Virus record (IMG/VR): IMGVR_UViG_3300030060_001528
Coordinates: 1-24,546 of that record
DNA: 24,546 bases
From: a virus
Reading direction: 5' to 3' (one strand)
Shown: positions 1 through 6,843 of the stretch, one piece after another
Position numbering within the stretch: the first letter of the stretch is position 1
Layout: every line of letters starts with the position of its first letter
The notes under the pieces: model-generated
What the model saw: only the letters and a program-made list of their open reading frames with translations
What the model was told of the DNA's origin: nothing
Database searches by the model: none
Translations under genes and position numbers: made by a program

Positions 1-1067
1 TCAGGTAAGCTAATGCCATTATAAGCAGCTATTTCTCTTTCTACTTTATATAATTCGTGTTCATACATCTTCCATAGCTCAATATCGTCTTGATAGTCCT
101 CAAATCTTTCCAAATCCTTGATTTTGAGAGCAATACCACTAGGAACTTCACCACCATCTTGAGCAAATTGAACATATAAGTGATTATTTTGAGCAACTAA
201 GTCTACTTGAAACTTAACTGTCTCGATAACTGACTGCAAATCAGCATCTGGTGATACAATATCATATATAGAACCTTCTGGCAAGTCTAGTATAGTGTCT
301 GAACCAGCTCTTTCTAGTCTTTTATCAGCCTGTAGCCCTGTAACATAAGGCTGCCCAAACATTTGGAATCTTAATCCTAATTGAAGCTCAGTCATAGTTA
401 TATTAACGTGTTCATTACAAGACATAATATCGTCTGCACCATCTACAAAGAAAGAGTCTAACTGATTTTCTCTATGAGTAAACATAAATGGTAGAACACC
501 ATAACCGTGTTCATATTCCTCTAATATATTTCCATCTTCGTCATATAAGGCATACATACCTTTATCAAAATAAGCATACTTTAATTTATCAGTATAACTA
601 ACATCTTCAGGGTTCATAAGAACAGGATATGTTATAGCTTCTGGTACAAAAGGATTATCACCAAGATGTACATCAAAATAATAAACAGGTCTATAGTCAA
701 AGTGAGGTTTGTCTCCATCAATAAAAACAACTTGAGTTGCAACAGTTCCAATTAAACGTGTCATCCTTTCAATATGTTTCATCCTTGCATCTTTCATAGT
801 AGTCAAACCAGAATATGCTTGATTTACATTTCTGTTTGCACCAACAGTATAAATTCTACTCATCTTATTTATAAATCGCTTTGTAAAATTTGCTTCATAA
901 CAAGGTATCTCTCTAAAAGCATCTGCATCAAAATATTCAGATATATATTGTGCTGTATTTGACCCACAATAATAATCTATAAGCTTTCTAACGTGATTTC
1001 TTCTAGCTTTTGCCTGTATTTGTTTAAAATCTTTTATTGATTCTTGTATTATTTGTTCAACTGTCAT
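1..1067 (-). CDS. Portal protein (partial, C-terminus outside window)
   Basis: Probable portal: the dodecameric ring at the capsid vertex through which TerL pumps DNA and to which the tail joins. 355 residues are visible from the ATG at 1065-1067; the gene runs off the left edge. The start is supported by an upstream GAGGAAAAG Shine-Dalgarno and by the ATGA overlap with the stop of the large terminase, the usual TerL-portal coupling. The N-terminus is helical and basic, followed by a YYCGSN-type turn typical of portal N-terminal regions, then a mixed alpha/beta middle and a long helical stretch near the visible end (residues about 285-350). The identification rests mostly on position next to TerL and on overall pattern; no single diagnostic motif was seen. 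It is transcribed leftward, away from the capsid gene. Confidence 0.78.
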   Translation of the reverse strand, partial: MTVEQIIQESIKDFKQIQAKARRNHVRKLIDYYCGSNTAQYISEYFDADAFREIPCYEANFTKRFINKMSRIYTVGANRNVNQAYSGLTTMKDARMKHIERMTRLIGTVATQVVFIDGDKPHFDYRPVYYFDVHLGDNPFVPEAITYPVLMNPEDVSYTDKLKYAYFDKGMYALYDEDGNILEEYEHGYGVLPFMFTHRENQLDSFFVDGADDIMSCNEHVNITMTELQLGLRFQMFGQPYVTGLQADKRLERAGSDTILDLPEGSIYDIVSPDADLQSVIETVKFQVDLVAQNNHLYVQFAQDGGEVPSGIALKIKDLERFEDYQDDIELWKMYEHELYKVEREIAAYNGISLP

Positions 1068-2386
1068 CTTTTCCTCACTATTAATCTTTGTTGTTTAATT
1101 GGAAACCTATTTATAAAAAAATATCTTAGCATATCGCATCCGTGATCGTGAAACCCGTCTTTTAGCGGCTCAGACCTTAAATCCTTACCTTCTTTAATTT
1201 CTGGATAACGATAGTTTTCTAAATCTTCTGCTATGCCTTGACATTTATTATGAACGTGTAAATACCTTTTACCCATAGCATTTTCTATAAAACCTCTAAC
1301 GTGTGTAACTCCCGATGATATATTGCGAGACACTTTATCTCTTATTGTCTGAATGTGTATACCATTTTGTCTAAAAATCTCTATATCCCCCATACCTGAC
1401 TGACCTTGTGCTTGTTTTCCAGCAGGGTCACCATAGTAAGCCCTAACATTATATGGCTTTGACTTAATACGCTTAATAAGCTCATCTGTTTTAATATTAG
1501 TCTCGTGTATAATCTCATCTATTATATTTATATGCCACTCTCCATTTATCATTTGTGTTTGAAACCAGCCTACTGCTGGCATCCTATAACCGAAGTCAAT
1601 ACTGCAAAAAGTAGGATAATTAGGATTATAAGGGAAATACCCTACATCTAAACTACGGTCAAACGGATATACTTGCCCAGCAAAAGTTGTAAACTTAGCC
1701 CCATACTCTTGGTCATAAGATTCTTTAGACATATTACGCTTACGTTCTTTCAAGAAAGAATCTTCAATACCTTCAGGGAAAGCAAACTCATTGTCCCAAG
1801 ATGGTGCTTGATGAGATTCCCATAAATCATCTTTTTGACCAAGCAGGTATAAATCGTATACCCAGTTAAATCCTTCTGGTGTAGTTATAAAGATTCCTTT
1901 ACCTTTTCTGTCTGACAAAGTAGGAGATAAATACATATCCCATATCTTTCTCTTTACTTTAGCAGCCTCATCAATTATAAGTAAGTCTAAACCTTCACCT
2001 ACTAATGAATCAGGGTTATCAGCAGACTTACCTTCTACGACTGTTCCCCATTTAAATTTAATAAAGCGTTCTTTTTCAGAAGCTCTTTCAATGTCATTTG
2101 GTTTGCCGACTACCATCTTTTTCCAAATTTCTCGGAACATTAAGTCAGCTTTATCGTAAGATAATCCAACACACCATATTCTTTTATTAGGCTGAGACGC
2201 AACAAATGTTGCTTCCATAGCAGAACAAGTTGTCTTGCCGAATCTTCTACCACACACCATTACAAAAAACCTAGACGTCTCCTTCGTTGGAAAGTGTAAT
2301 TTGTTTTGACCCTTATGGGGTTTATAACCCATATAATCAAACCAAGATTTCTTAAATTTTAATTCTTCTGTTAAATTATTTTCCAT
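1064..2386 (-). CDS. terL: Terminase large subunit (ATPase and nuclease)
   Basis: DNA-packaging motor: ATPase that translocates DNA through the portal and nuclease that cuts the concatemer. 440 aa from the chosen ATG. Walker A is G46-RRFG-K51-T52, Walker B is LLIIDE (D139, E140), and the coupling motif is TTP at 168-170. The RNase H-like nuclease domain shows D264 (in SIDFGY), D320 (in YYGDP) and a C-terminal D414-H-G-C-D418-MLRY, matching the DHxxDxLRY pattern of terminases. The open frame continues upstream to 2593, but that stretch has no terminase character and runs under the well-supported scaffold gene on the other strand, so the ATG at 2384-2386 is preferred although its ribosome site is weak. 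It overlaps the portal by 4 nt. No small terminase gene is visible nearby. Confidence 0.96.
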   Translation of the reverse strand: MENNLTEELKFKKSWFDYMGYKPHKGQNKLHFPTKETSRFFVMVCGRRFGKTTCSAMEATFVASQPNKRIWCVGLSYDKADLMFREIWKKMVVGKPNDIERASEKERFIKFKWGTVVEGKSADNPDSLVGEGLDLLIIDEAAKVKRKIWDMYLSPTLSDRKGKGIFITTPEGFNWVYDLYLLGQKDDLWESHQAPSWDNEFAFPEGIEDSFLKERKRNMSKESYDQEYGAKFTTFAGQVYPFDRSLDVGYFPYNPNYPTFCSIDFGYRMPAVGWFQTQMINGEWHINIIDEIIHETNIKTDELIKRIKSKPYNVRAYYGDPAGKQAQGQSGMGDIEIFRQNGIHIQTIRDKVSRNISSGVTHVRGFIENAMGKRYLHVHNKCQGIAEDLENYRYPEIKEGKDLRSEPLKDGFHDHGCDMLRYFFINRFPIKQQRLIVRKR

Positions 2387-2486
2387 TAAAGGTTGCAATA
2401 AACATCTGTCATAATCTAACTTATGGCAGAAGATAAATACAAGATATAGTATTTTTATTTTTTTAACCACTAAATAGGAGGGCAGT
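2387..2486. promoter_or_regulatory. Divergent intergenic control region
   Basis: This 100-nt gap separates leftward TerL-portal from rightward scaffold-capsid and is the longest non-coding stretch in the window, so promoters for both directions probably lie here. On the plus strand a weak candidate is TTATGG (2421-2426), 18 nt, then TATAGT (2445-2450). On the minus strand a TTGTAT-like box followed 18 nt later by TAGATT is possible. Both are poor matches and would be expected by chance in AT-rich DNA. The sure element is the strong Shine-Dalgarno TAGGAGGGC just before the ATG at 2487. A micro-ORF of 8 codons starts at 2423 but has no support. Confidence 0.4.
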
Positions 2487-3008
2487 ATGTCCGAAGATAC
2501 CAATAACGTAGCAAGCGAAACAGTTAGTGAGCAACCTACCCAAGAAACACCAACAAACTCGACCGATGTCGGTGCATTAATAGCAGAAAGCAAGAAGTAT
2601 AGAAAAAGGTCGCAGGATGCAGAAGCTCGAATAACGGAACTTGAAAAAGCGATTGCAAAAACAGAAGAAGCAAAGTTGAAAGAGAAAGAAGATTTTAAAA
2701 CGCTTTATGAAAAAGTGGCTTCTGAAAATGAGACTTTATCATCTGTTGCAGATAAATGGAATAAATACGAATCATCTAAAAGAGAGTCTTTATTAGATCA
2801 ACATCCTGAAGAAGAAAGAGAATCTTTAAAAAACTTACCTTTAGATACTCTTGAATTTGTAACTGGTAAAATTAATAACATTAAGCCTAATGCACCACAA
2901 GTCGTAGGTCAAACAAAGCAACCTAAGCTTGAAAAAACATTTTCTGAAATGTCTGACGTAGAAAAATCGTCAAATTGGCAAAGCATTTTAAAGGCTTATA
3001 AAAAATAA
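2487..3008 (+). CDS. Scaffold-like capsid assembly protein
   Basis: A 173-aa, highly charged protein directly upstream of the major capsid gene, the standard place for the internal scaffold that guides procapsid assembly and is then lost. The N-terminal 28 residues are Ser/Thr/Glu-rich and probably disordered; residues about 33-90 form a charged coiled coil (ITELEKAIAKTEEAKLKEKE and on); the C-terminus is basic (KAYKK), as expected of a scaffold tail that docks on coat protein. This matches the layout of the GP20-type phage scaffold family, although I recognise the layout rather than specific residues. The strong ribosome site AGGAGGGC fixes the start. Twelve nucleotides separate it from the capsid gene. 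Confidence 0.8.
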   Translation: MSEDTNNVASETVSEQPTQETPTNSTDVGALIAESKKYRKRSQDAEARITELEKAIAKTEEAKLKEKEDFKTLYEKVASENETLSSVADKWNKYESSKRESLLDQHPEEERESLKNLPLDTLEFVTGKINNIKPNAPQVVGQTKQPKLEKTFSEMSDVEKSSNWQSILKAYKK

Positions 3009-3020
3009 AGGATATAAAAA

Positions 3021-4076
3021 ATGGCAAATATAAGCGACCCATTAGATATAAATATGCTGCAAGGTGGTGCGAGTGCTGCCGCAGCTGATTCAGTAGGTCA
3101 AGAGTTTGTACCTGAGGTTTGGGGACAAGCAATTCTTGACAAATTTAGACAAAAAACAATGATGCTACAGCTTGCAAATGACTTGTCGTCAGAAGCAGTT
3201 GGAGCAGATAAGATACACTTGCCTCACATTGGCGTGACACCATTGTCATCAGTTGTGCAAGGAACACCTATCGCATCTGATGTAACTACAGATGCATCAA
3301 TGGCGGCAACTGAAACTGCATTAGAAATAGACCAACATAAAGTAACATCTTTATGGATACCTGATGCTCTTAAAGCTCAGTCTTCATACAATTTGTTTGA
3401 TATGTACTCTTCTCAGCTTGCTTACGCAATCGGTAGAGGGGTAGATAACTACTTGATGTATAAAGTTGCAAGTAATTTAAGCACAGTATATGGAACTGCT
3501 ACTGGTGTTGCATTTGGTGCAACTGACGGTACTATAGATTGTGGAACTGCATTGTCTGATACTATTTTGGCTTCTTTAATGGAAAAATGTACTTTAGAAA
3601 CAGGTTCTATGGAAGGATGGTCATTAGTTTTAGGAACAAAACTATATGGCAGCCTTGCAAAACTTGATTCAGGGGCAGGTTTTGTTAGAGGCTCTGCTTC
3701 ACCAGCTGGTGCATCATTTGCTGCAACAGGGGTTGTTGGAAACATTTTAGGTATGCCTGTGATATTATCAAATAGTCCATATCTTGAAGTTGAAGATGTA
3801 GCAGTAGATAATGACAAAGGTATCACAGCTTGGGAAGGCTTTGATACAAGTGGAACAGGCGGTGACGACTCTACTAATGATGACTCTCTAAGAGGTTTCG
3901 CTATACACGAATCTGCATTATACTATGCGGCTGCTCAAGCTCCAAGAGTTCAACAGTCATATCAGCACACAGAACTGTCTGATTTGATTACAGTTGACTC
4001 TATATATGGTTGTGCGGTTAGAAACGCTAATGCAACAGGTGATAGAAGAATCATCGGATTAATTGACAACAAGTAA
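3021..4076 (+). CDS. Major capsid protein
   Basis: A 351-aa coat protein, expected to have the HK97 fold. Supporting features: position just after the scaffold; Ala/Gly/Ser-rich composition; no signal peptide or membrane segment; an N-terminal arm followed by a VPEVWGQAILDKFRQK segment (residues about 30-45); and an alpha/beta core with a helix near DMYSSQLAYAIGRGVDNYLM (about 125-145), a pattern seen in coat proteins of the P22/N4-type capsid families. The gene has a short AAGGAT ribosome site and is followed at once by an intrinsic terminator. No separate prohead protease is encoded in the window. An insertion-like acidic Gly/Asp loop (TSGTGGDDSTNDD, residues about 277-289) could be surface exposed. 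Confidence 0.88.
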   Translation: MANISDPLDINMLQGGASAAAADSVGQEFVPEVWGQAILDKFRQKTMMLQLANDLSSEAVGADKIHLPHIGVTPLSSVVQGTPIASDVTTDASMAATETALEIDQHKVTSLWIPDALKAQSSYNLFDMYSSQLAYAIGRGVDNYLMYKVASNLSTVYGTATGVAFGATDGTIDCGTALSDTILASLMEKCTLETGSMEGWSLVLGTKLYGSLAKLDSGAGFVRGSASPAGASFAATGVVGNILGMPVILSNSPYLEVEDVAVDNDKGITAWEGFDTSGTGGDDSTNDDSLRGFAIHESALYYAAAQAPRVQQSYQHTELSDLITVDSIYGCAVRNANATGDRRIIGLIDNK

Positions 4077-4095
4077 TATTGTTGATTAAAAATGT

Positions 4096-4122
4096 AAAGG
4101 GGGTGGAAAACCGCCCCCTTTT
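4096..4122 (+). terminator. Rho-independent terminator after the capsid gene
   Basis: The sequence forms an 11-bp stem (4096-4106 with 4111-4121, AAAGGGGGTGG against CCGCCCCCTTT, one G-U pair) with an AAAA loop, followed by a short T-run at 4119-4122. The stem is strikingly GC-rich for this genome. It begins 20 nt after the capsid stop and ends 3 nt before the lysozyme ATG, so it can separate high-level scaffold-capsid transcription from the lysis block. The T-run is only four residues, so read-through is likely and may be how downstream genes are expressed. Confidence 0.88.
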
Positions 4123-4125
4123 ACT

Positions 4126-4572
4126 ATGAATAAAAAATATAAATATTGGACAGAACAACTTAATATTATGAAAGATATTATACAGCAATTAAAAATACAC
4201 GAAGGATATAAGCCAACGGTCTATAAATGCACAGAGGGTGTAGATACTATAGGGGTTGGCTTTGCTATTAAAGACCTGTACTTGTCAGAAGACGTGTGCG
4301 ATCTTATCCTTGAAGAAAAACTAGAAGTATTAGAAGAAAGATTTGAGAAAAAGTTTGATTGGTTCAGACACTCTCCTATTGAAGTAAGGAATGTTATGCT
4401 TAATATGGCGTATCAATTAGGGTTTAGAGGGTTCTGTAAATTTAAAAAAACTATAGCGTATTTAGAAGACGCTGAATGGGAAAAAGCTTCAGTTGAGATG
4501 TTAGACTCCAAGTGGGCGAAGCAGACCCCAAATCGTGCTAAAGAATTAAGTGAGATAATTAAATCTCTTTAG
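4126..4572 (+). CDS. GH24 endolysin (T4-lysozyme type) with E-C-T triad
   Basis: Muramidase that cleaves the N-acetylmuramic acid to N-acetylglucosamine bond of peptidoglycan at lysis. 148 aa, a normal length for GH24. The catalytic Glu is E26 in KIHEGY; nine residues later comes C35 (YKC) and six after that T41 (DTIGVG), matching the T4 E11/D20/T26 spacing with Cys in place of Asp. Family knowledge: an E-C-T arrangement occurs in some phage lysozymes such as P1 Lyz. The C-terminal half contains the usual helical lobe (NMAYQLGF). The first 14 residues are polar, so it is not a signal-anchor endolysin and should need a holin. The start is uncertain: the ATG follows the terminator by 3 nt without a clear ribosome site, and M15 (4168) is an alternative. 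Confidence 0.92.
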   Translation: MNKKYKYWTEQLNIMKDIIQQLKIHEGYKPTVYKCTEGVDTIGVGFAIKDLYLSEDVCDLILEEKLEVLEERFEKKFDWFRHSPIEVRNVMLNMAYQLGFRGFCKFKKTIAYLEDAEWEKASVEMLDSKWAKQTPNRAKELSEIIKSL

Positions 4573-4602
4573 TTGCCTTCTATTTACGTCATTTATTAAT
4601 TT

Positions 4603-5817
4603 ATGTCATCGTATGAATACTTAGATAAAGTTCTAGCTTGCCCTAGATGCTACCATAAAGGTCTAGCTAAAAGCGGTTTTGACAAGAATAAGCAGAGATA
4701 TAAGTGTCGTGCTTGCAAGTGTAGAACTGTAAATCCTATAGAAGACCTTGAACTTCTTAGAGAAAATGTTAAATATCGTAAAGAGAAGCAAAAAGCTCAA
4801 GATGTTAACAGAATAGAAAGAAAAGGTTTTAGAGAACACGCAAGGATTGAAAACGCTGTAGAAGAATACAGCAAAGAATTAAAAAAGCTTTTTGAAAATA
4901 ATAAACTACATAAACTAACGAAAAGCCATAAAGTAAGTAAAAGGGCGGTTGGGGTCATCCAATTTAGTGATGTTCATTTTAATGAATTAGTTGAACTTCA
5001 GAATAATCGTTACGATTTTAAAGTCGCATCACAACGATGTCAACATTTCGTAGAAAAGGCATCAGCATACTTCAAGATAAACGAAGTTAGCCAAGTTGTG
5101 GTCGCTTTAACTGGAGACCTAATGAATAGTGACCGAAGGCTGGATGAATTACTTAATCAGGCTTCTAATAGAGCTAATGCAACTTTTTTAGCTGTAGATA
5201 TAATGCAGCAAGTGATTTTAGATTTAAGCAGTAGGTTTAATGTTAGCGTTGCAAATGTAGTTGGAAATGAAGGGAGAGCAAATAAAGAACTAGGATGGTC
5301 TAGTCAAGTAGCTACAGATAACTATGATTATACTATATTTAACTGCCTAAGATACCTTTTTAAAGACTCAAAGGTACATTTTATAGATGGAGACCCATCT
5401 GAACTAGTTATCAATGTAGCAGGGCAGAACCTTTTAATGATACACGGACACGGTGCAGTAGGTGCGGGTGTAGAAAAGTCTATCAATCAAATATGTGGTA
5501 GATACTCAATGAAAGGGATTAGAATAGACTATGTTATATTTGGTCACGTTCATTCAGCACGAGTAGGAGATTGTTTTGGAAGGTCATCTAGTATGGTAGG
5601 ACCAAACGATTACTCTGAAAAGGCTTTAAATCTCGGTGGAAGAGCAAGTCAAAACGCTTATGTGTTTTATGAAAATGGTAACCGAGATGGTATAAAAATA
5701 GACTTGCAGAACACAGATTGTAAAGGTTATGAGATTGACAAAACTTTGGAGGCGTATAATGCAAAATCTGCTAAAAAGAATCGGAAACGAGAAACCATAT
5801 TCAAAGTGGTCGTATAG
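4603..5817 (+). CDS. Zinc-ribbon/calcineurin-like metallophosphoesterase fusion
   Basis: A 404-aa two-part protein. The N-terminal zinc ribbon has C13-x2-C16 and C35-x2-C38 around GFDKNKQRYKC, very like the DNA-binding zinc ribbon of IS1 InsA-type transposases. A charged helical linker (about 45-115) leads to a calcineurin-like phosphoesterase core: D123-x-H125 in SDVH, G171-D172, G221-N222-E223, H281-G-H283 and G314-H315-V-H317, that is, all five metal-binding blocks in order. A two-metal hydrolase acting on a phosphate ester or nucleic acid is therefore likely; the substrate is unknown. The zinc ribbon suggests DNA or RNA targeting. It lies between lysozyme and the holin candidate. The last 20 residues are basic, low in pattern, and overlap another ORF that has a strong ribosome site. 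Confidence 0.85.
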   Translation: MSSYEYLDKVLACPRCYHKGLAKSGFDKNKQRYKCRACKCRTVNPIEDLELLRENVKYRKEKQKAQDVNRIERKGFREHARIENAVEEYSKELKKLFENNKLHKLTKSHKVSKRAVGVIQFSDVHFNELVELQNNRYDFKVASQRCQHFVEKASAYFKINEVSQVVVALTGDLMNSDRRLDELLNQASNRANATFLAVDIMQQVILDLSSRFNVSVANVVGNEGRANKELGWSSQVATDNYDYTIFNCLRYLFKDSKVHFIDGDPSELVINVAGQNLLMIHGHGAVGAGVEKSINQICGRYSMKGIRIDYVIFGHVHSARVGDCFGRSSSMVGPNDYSEKALNLGGRASQNAYVFYENGNRDGIKIDLQNTDCKGYEIDKTLEAYNAKSAKKNRKRETIFKVVV

Positions 5818-5908
5818 TACATCCTCTGTTTTGTACACTCCATATTATACGAAGAAGCGATCTTGCACTACGCTTCCAAAATTTACGGAGAGTATTTATG
5901 ATAGATAG
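5759..5908 (+). CDS. Possible 49-aa overlapping gene, function unknown
   Basis: An ATG at 5759-5761 preceded by a perfect GGAGG (5748-5752) at 6-nt spacing opens a 49-codon frame that overlaps the phosphoesterase end by 59 nt and the holin start by 11 nt. It fills what would otherwise be an 80-nt gap. The product starts MQNLLKRIGNEKP, is basic, rich in Tyr, Ser and Thr, has one Cys, and has no membrane segment. I do not recognise it. The ribosome site is among the strongest in the window, better than those of lysozyme or the phosphoesterase. Alternatively the GGAGG could serve to restart translation for the holin downstream. Confidence 0.5.
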   Translation: MQNLLKRIGNEKPYSKWSYSTSSVLYTPYYTKKRSCTTLPKFTESIYDR

Positions 5909-6044
5909 TTTAAAGACAACCACAGCAGGTACAAGTGCTATGGTTGTTACTTGGATGGAGTGGTTGCCTATTGCTGTAAGAGTTATGGTGGGGGTCGCCA
6001 CTTTTATATATATATGTTTAAAAATTTATAAGTTAATGAAGTGA
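5898..6044 (+). CDS. Small holin candidate (T7 gp17.5-like architecture)
   Basis: 48 aa, with a GGAGAG ribosome site 6-7 nt before the ATG. The layout is a polar N-terminus with GTSAMV, then WMEWLPIAVR and a single hydrophobic segment (about residues 22-42, ending IYICLKIYK) with a basic tail. This resembles T7-type class II holins, where a conserved Glu-Trp pair precedes the membrane helix. A holin would permeabilise the inner membrane to release the non-secreted lysozyme upstream. Its place 1.3 kb from the lysozyme and next to other small membrane proteins fits. The assignment comes from architecture and context; no functional residue proves it. Confidence 0.6.
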   Translation: MIDSLKTTTAGTSAMVVTWMEWLPIAVRVMVGVATFIYICLKIYKLMK

Positions 6045-6047
6045 TGA

Positions 6048-6413
6048 ATGAACGAAGAGCAGTTAGTAGCACAAGCAGAAGGAATTTTAGGCAACTGGTT
6101 ATGGTTGTTTCTTTCTGGTATTGCACTTCTGTTATTTAAGTCTACTATTGAGACAGTCGTTGAAGGACTAAAAGTCTTTCTTGGTAAAGATATAAATACT
6201 GACGATGTTGTGATATTAGACGGTCGCCCAGCTAGAGTTATAAGGGTTGGTATGTGGAAAACAACATTCTTTGCTTACGATATTGGAATGGCTAACGGTA
6301 AGCCTTATGTAAAAGGTGGAACTAAAATCCAAATCCAAAACGATAAGTTAAAAGAACACGTTATAGAAAGACCCTTACAGATGTTAGACTTAAGCAAATG
6401 GGAAGAAAAGTGA
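6048..6413 (+). CDS. Membrane protein with MscS-like beta domain
   Basis: 121 aa: a short polar start, one hydrophobic helix (about 15-34, NWLWLFLSGIALLLF), an amphipathic helix with basic/acidic mix (about 35-47), then a beta-rich tail. The tail pattern DDVVILDGRPARVIRVGMW followed by KIQIQNDKL (about 51-102) follows the order of the MscS channel beta domain, where a small barrel (GDxVxVxGxxGxVxxI ... VxIPNxxL) follows the pore helix. True MscS proteins are over 250 aa with three or more helices, so this is at best a minimal pore-helix plus beta-domain version. It could be a channel, an anchor, or a holin partner. It starts 3 nt after the holin stop and probably relies on translational coupling. 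Confidence 0.5.
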   Translation: MNEEQLVAQAEGILGNWLWLFLSGIALLLFKSTIETVVEGLKVFLGKDINTDDVVILDGRPARVIRVGMWKTTFFAYDIGMANGKPYVKGGTKIQIQNDKLKEHVIERPLQMLDLSKWEEK

Positions 6414-6568
6414 TTAGCATTAAAGATAGAAAAATGCTGAATCAAATAAGACAAGAGGTTGATGTAAAAATCAACAGCTTTGGCTTGAAAATTAGAAGAC
6501 TTGAGAATGAAAATATAATGCTTAGGTCTAAAATTATAGAGCTAGAAAATTTAATTAAAGGAGAATAA
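6410..6568 (+). CDS. 52-aa coiled-coil protein, GTG start
   Basis: The frame starts at a GTG (6410-6412) overlapping the stop of the previous gene, with GGGAAGAAAA just upstream acting as ribosome site. The 52-residue product has leucines, isoleucines and methionines at heptad spacing through residues about 22-50 (IRRLENENIMLRSKIIELEN), a clear short leucine-zipper-like coiled coil. It has no membrane segment or signal. It sits inside the lysis/membrane block and could oligomerise with a neighbour. M9 is an alternative start. Function unknown. Confidence 0.6.
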   Translation: MISIKDRKMLNQIRQEVDVKINSFGLKIRRLENENIMLRSKIIELENLIKGE

Positions 6569-6570
6569 CT

Positions 6571-6843
6571 ATGGATTGGTTGATGTTAACTTTAGGAACA
6601 GGTAGTGGTGGTGCAGTATTATGGGTGCTTAAAAAAATACCTAATGAAAAGATTTGTGCAGTAGTAGAAGGCTGTTTTGAAAAGCTAGGAATATTGATGA
6701 CAGCAGGATTAACTAAGTTTTGGGCAACTAAAAAGCTATGGAACGCTACTATAGAGCCTTACTTTATCGATTTAATTGACAATGTTGTAGGTGGTGCTTT
6801 AAGAGGCTTAATTAAAGGTTTAAGGTCAGATAATAAAAAATGA
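6571..6843 (+). CDS. Small putative membrane-associated protein
   Basis: 90 aa with a good AAAGGAGAA ribosome site upstream. Residues 3-21 are hydrophobic with Gly-rich spacing (MLTLGTGSGGAVLWVLKK), consistent with one short membrane helix and a basic stop-transfer; two further moderately hydrophobic amphipathic stretches lie around 28-48 and 60-82. The C-terminus is basic. It is not recognised. Its neighbours suggest a lysis or membrane role. Its stop overlaps the next ATG (ATGA). Confidence 0.6.
   Translation: MDWLMLTLGTGSGGAVLWVLKKIPNEKICAVVEGCFEKLGILMTAGLTKFWATKKLWNATIEPYFIDLIDNVVGGALRGLIKGLRSDNKK

Noticed and set aside
774-962. 62-codon plus-strand frame within the portal gene
   Set aside because: It lies wholly opposite the portal coding sequence, has no ribosome site and has a Cys/Ile-rich composition typical of an antisense shadow.
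2423-2449. 8-codon micro-ORF in the divergent region
   Set aside because: There is no ribosome site in front of it, and short frames are common by chance in such DNA.
2387-2593. N-terminal extension of the terminase frame to 509 aa
   Set aside because: It runs antisense under the scaffold gene and its ribosome site, has no terminase-like sequence, and would remove the divergent control region.
3449-3826. 125-codon minus-strand frame within the capsid gene
   Set aside because: It mirrors the coding pattern of the capsid gene on the other strand and has no ribosome site.
5626-6001. Two overlapping minus-strand frames near the holin
   Set aside because: Both run antisense to supported plus-strand genes with good ribosome sites and show no recognisable protein pattern.
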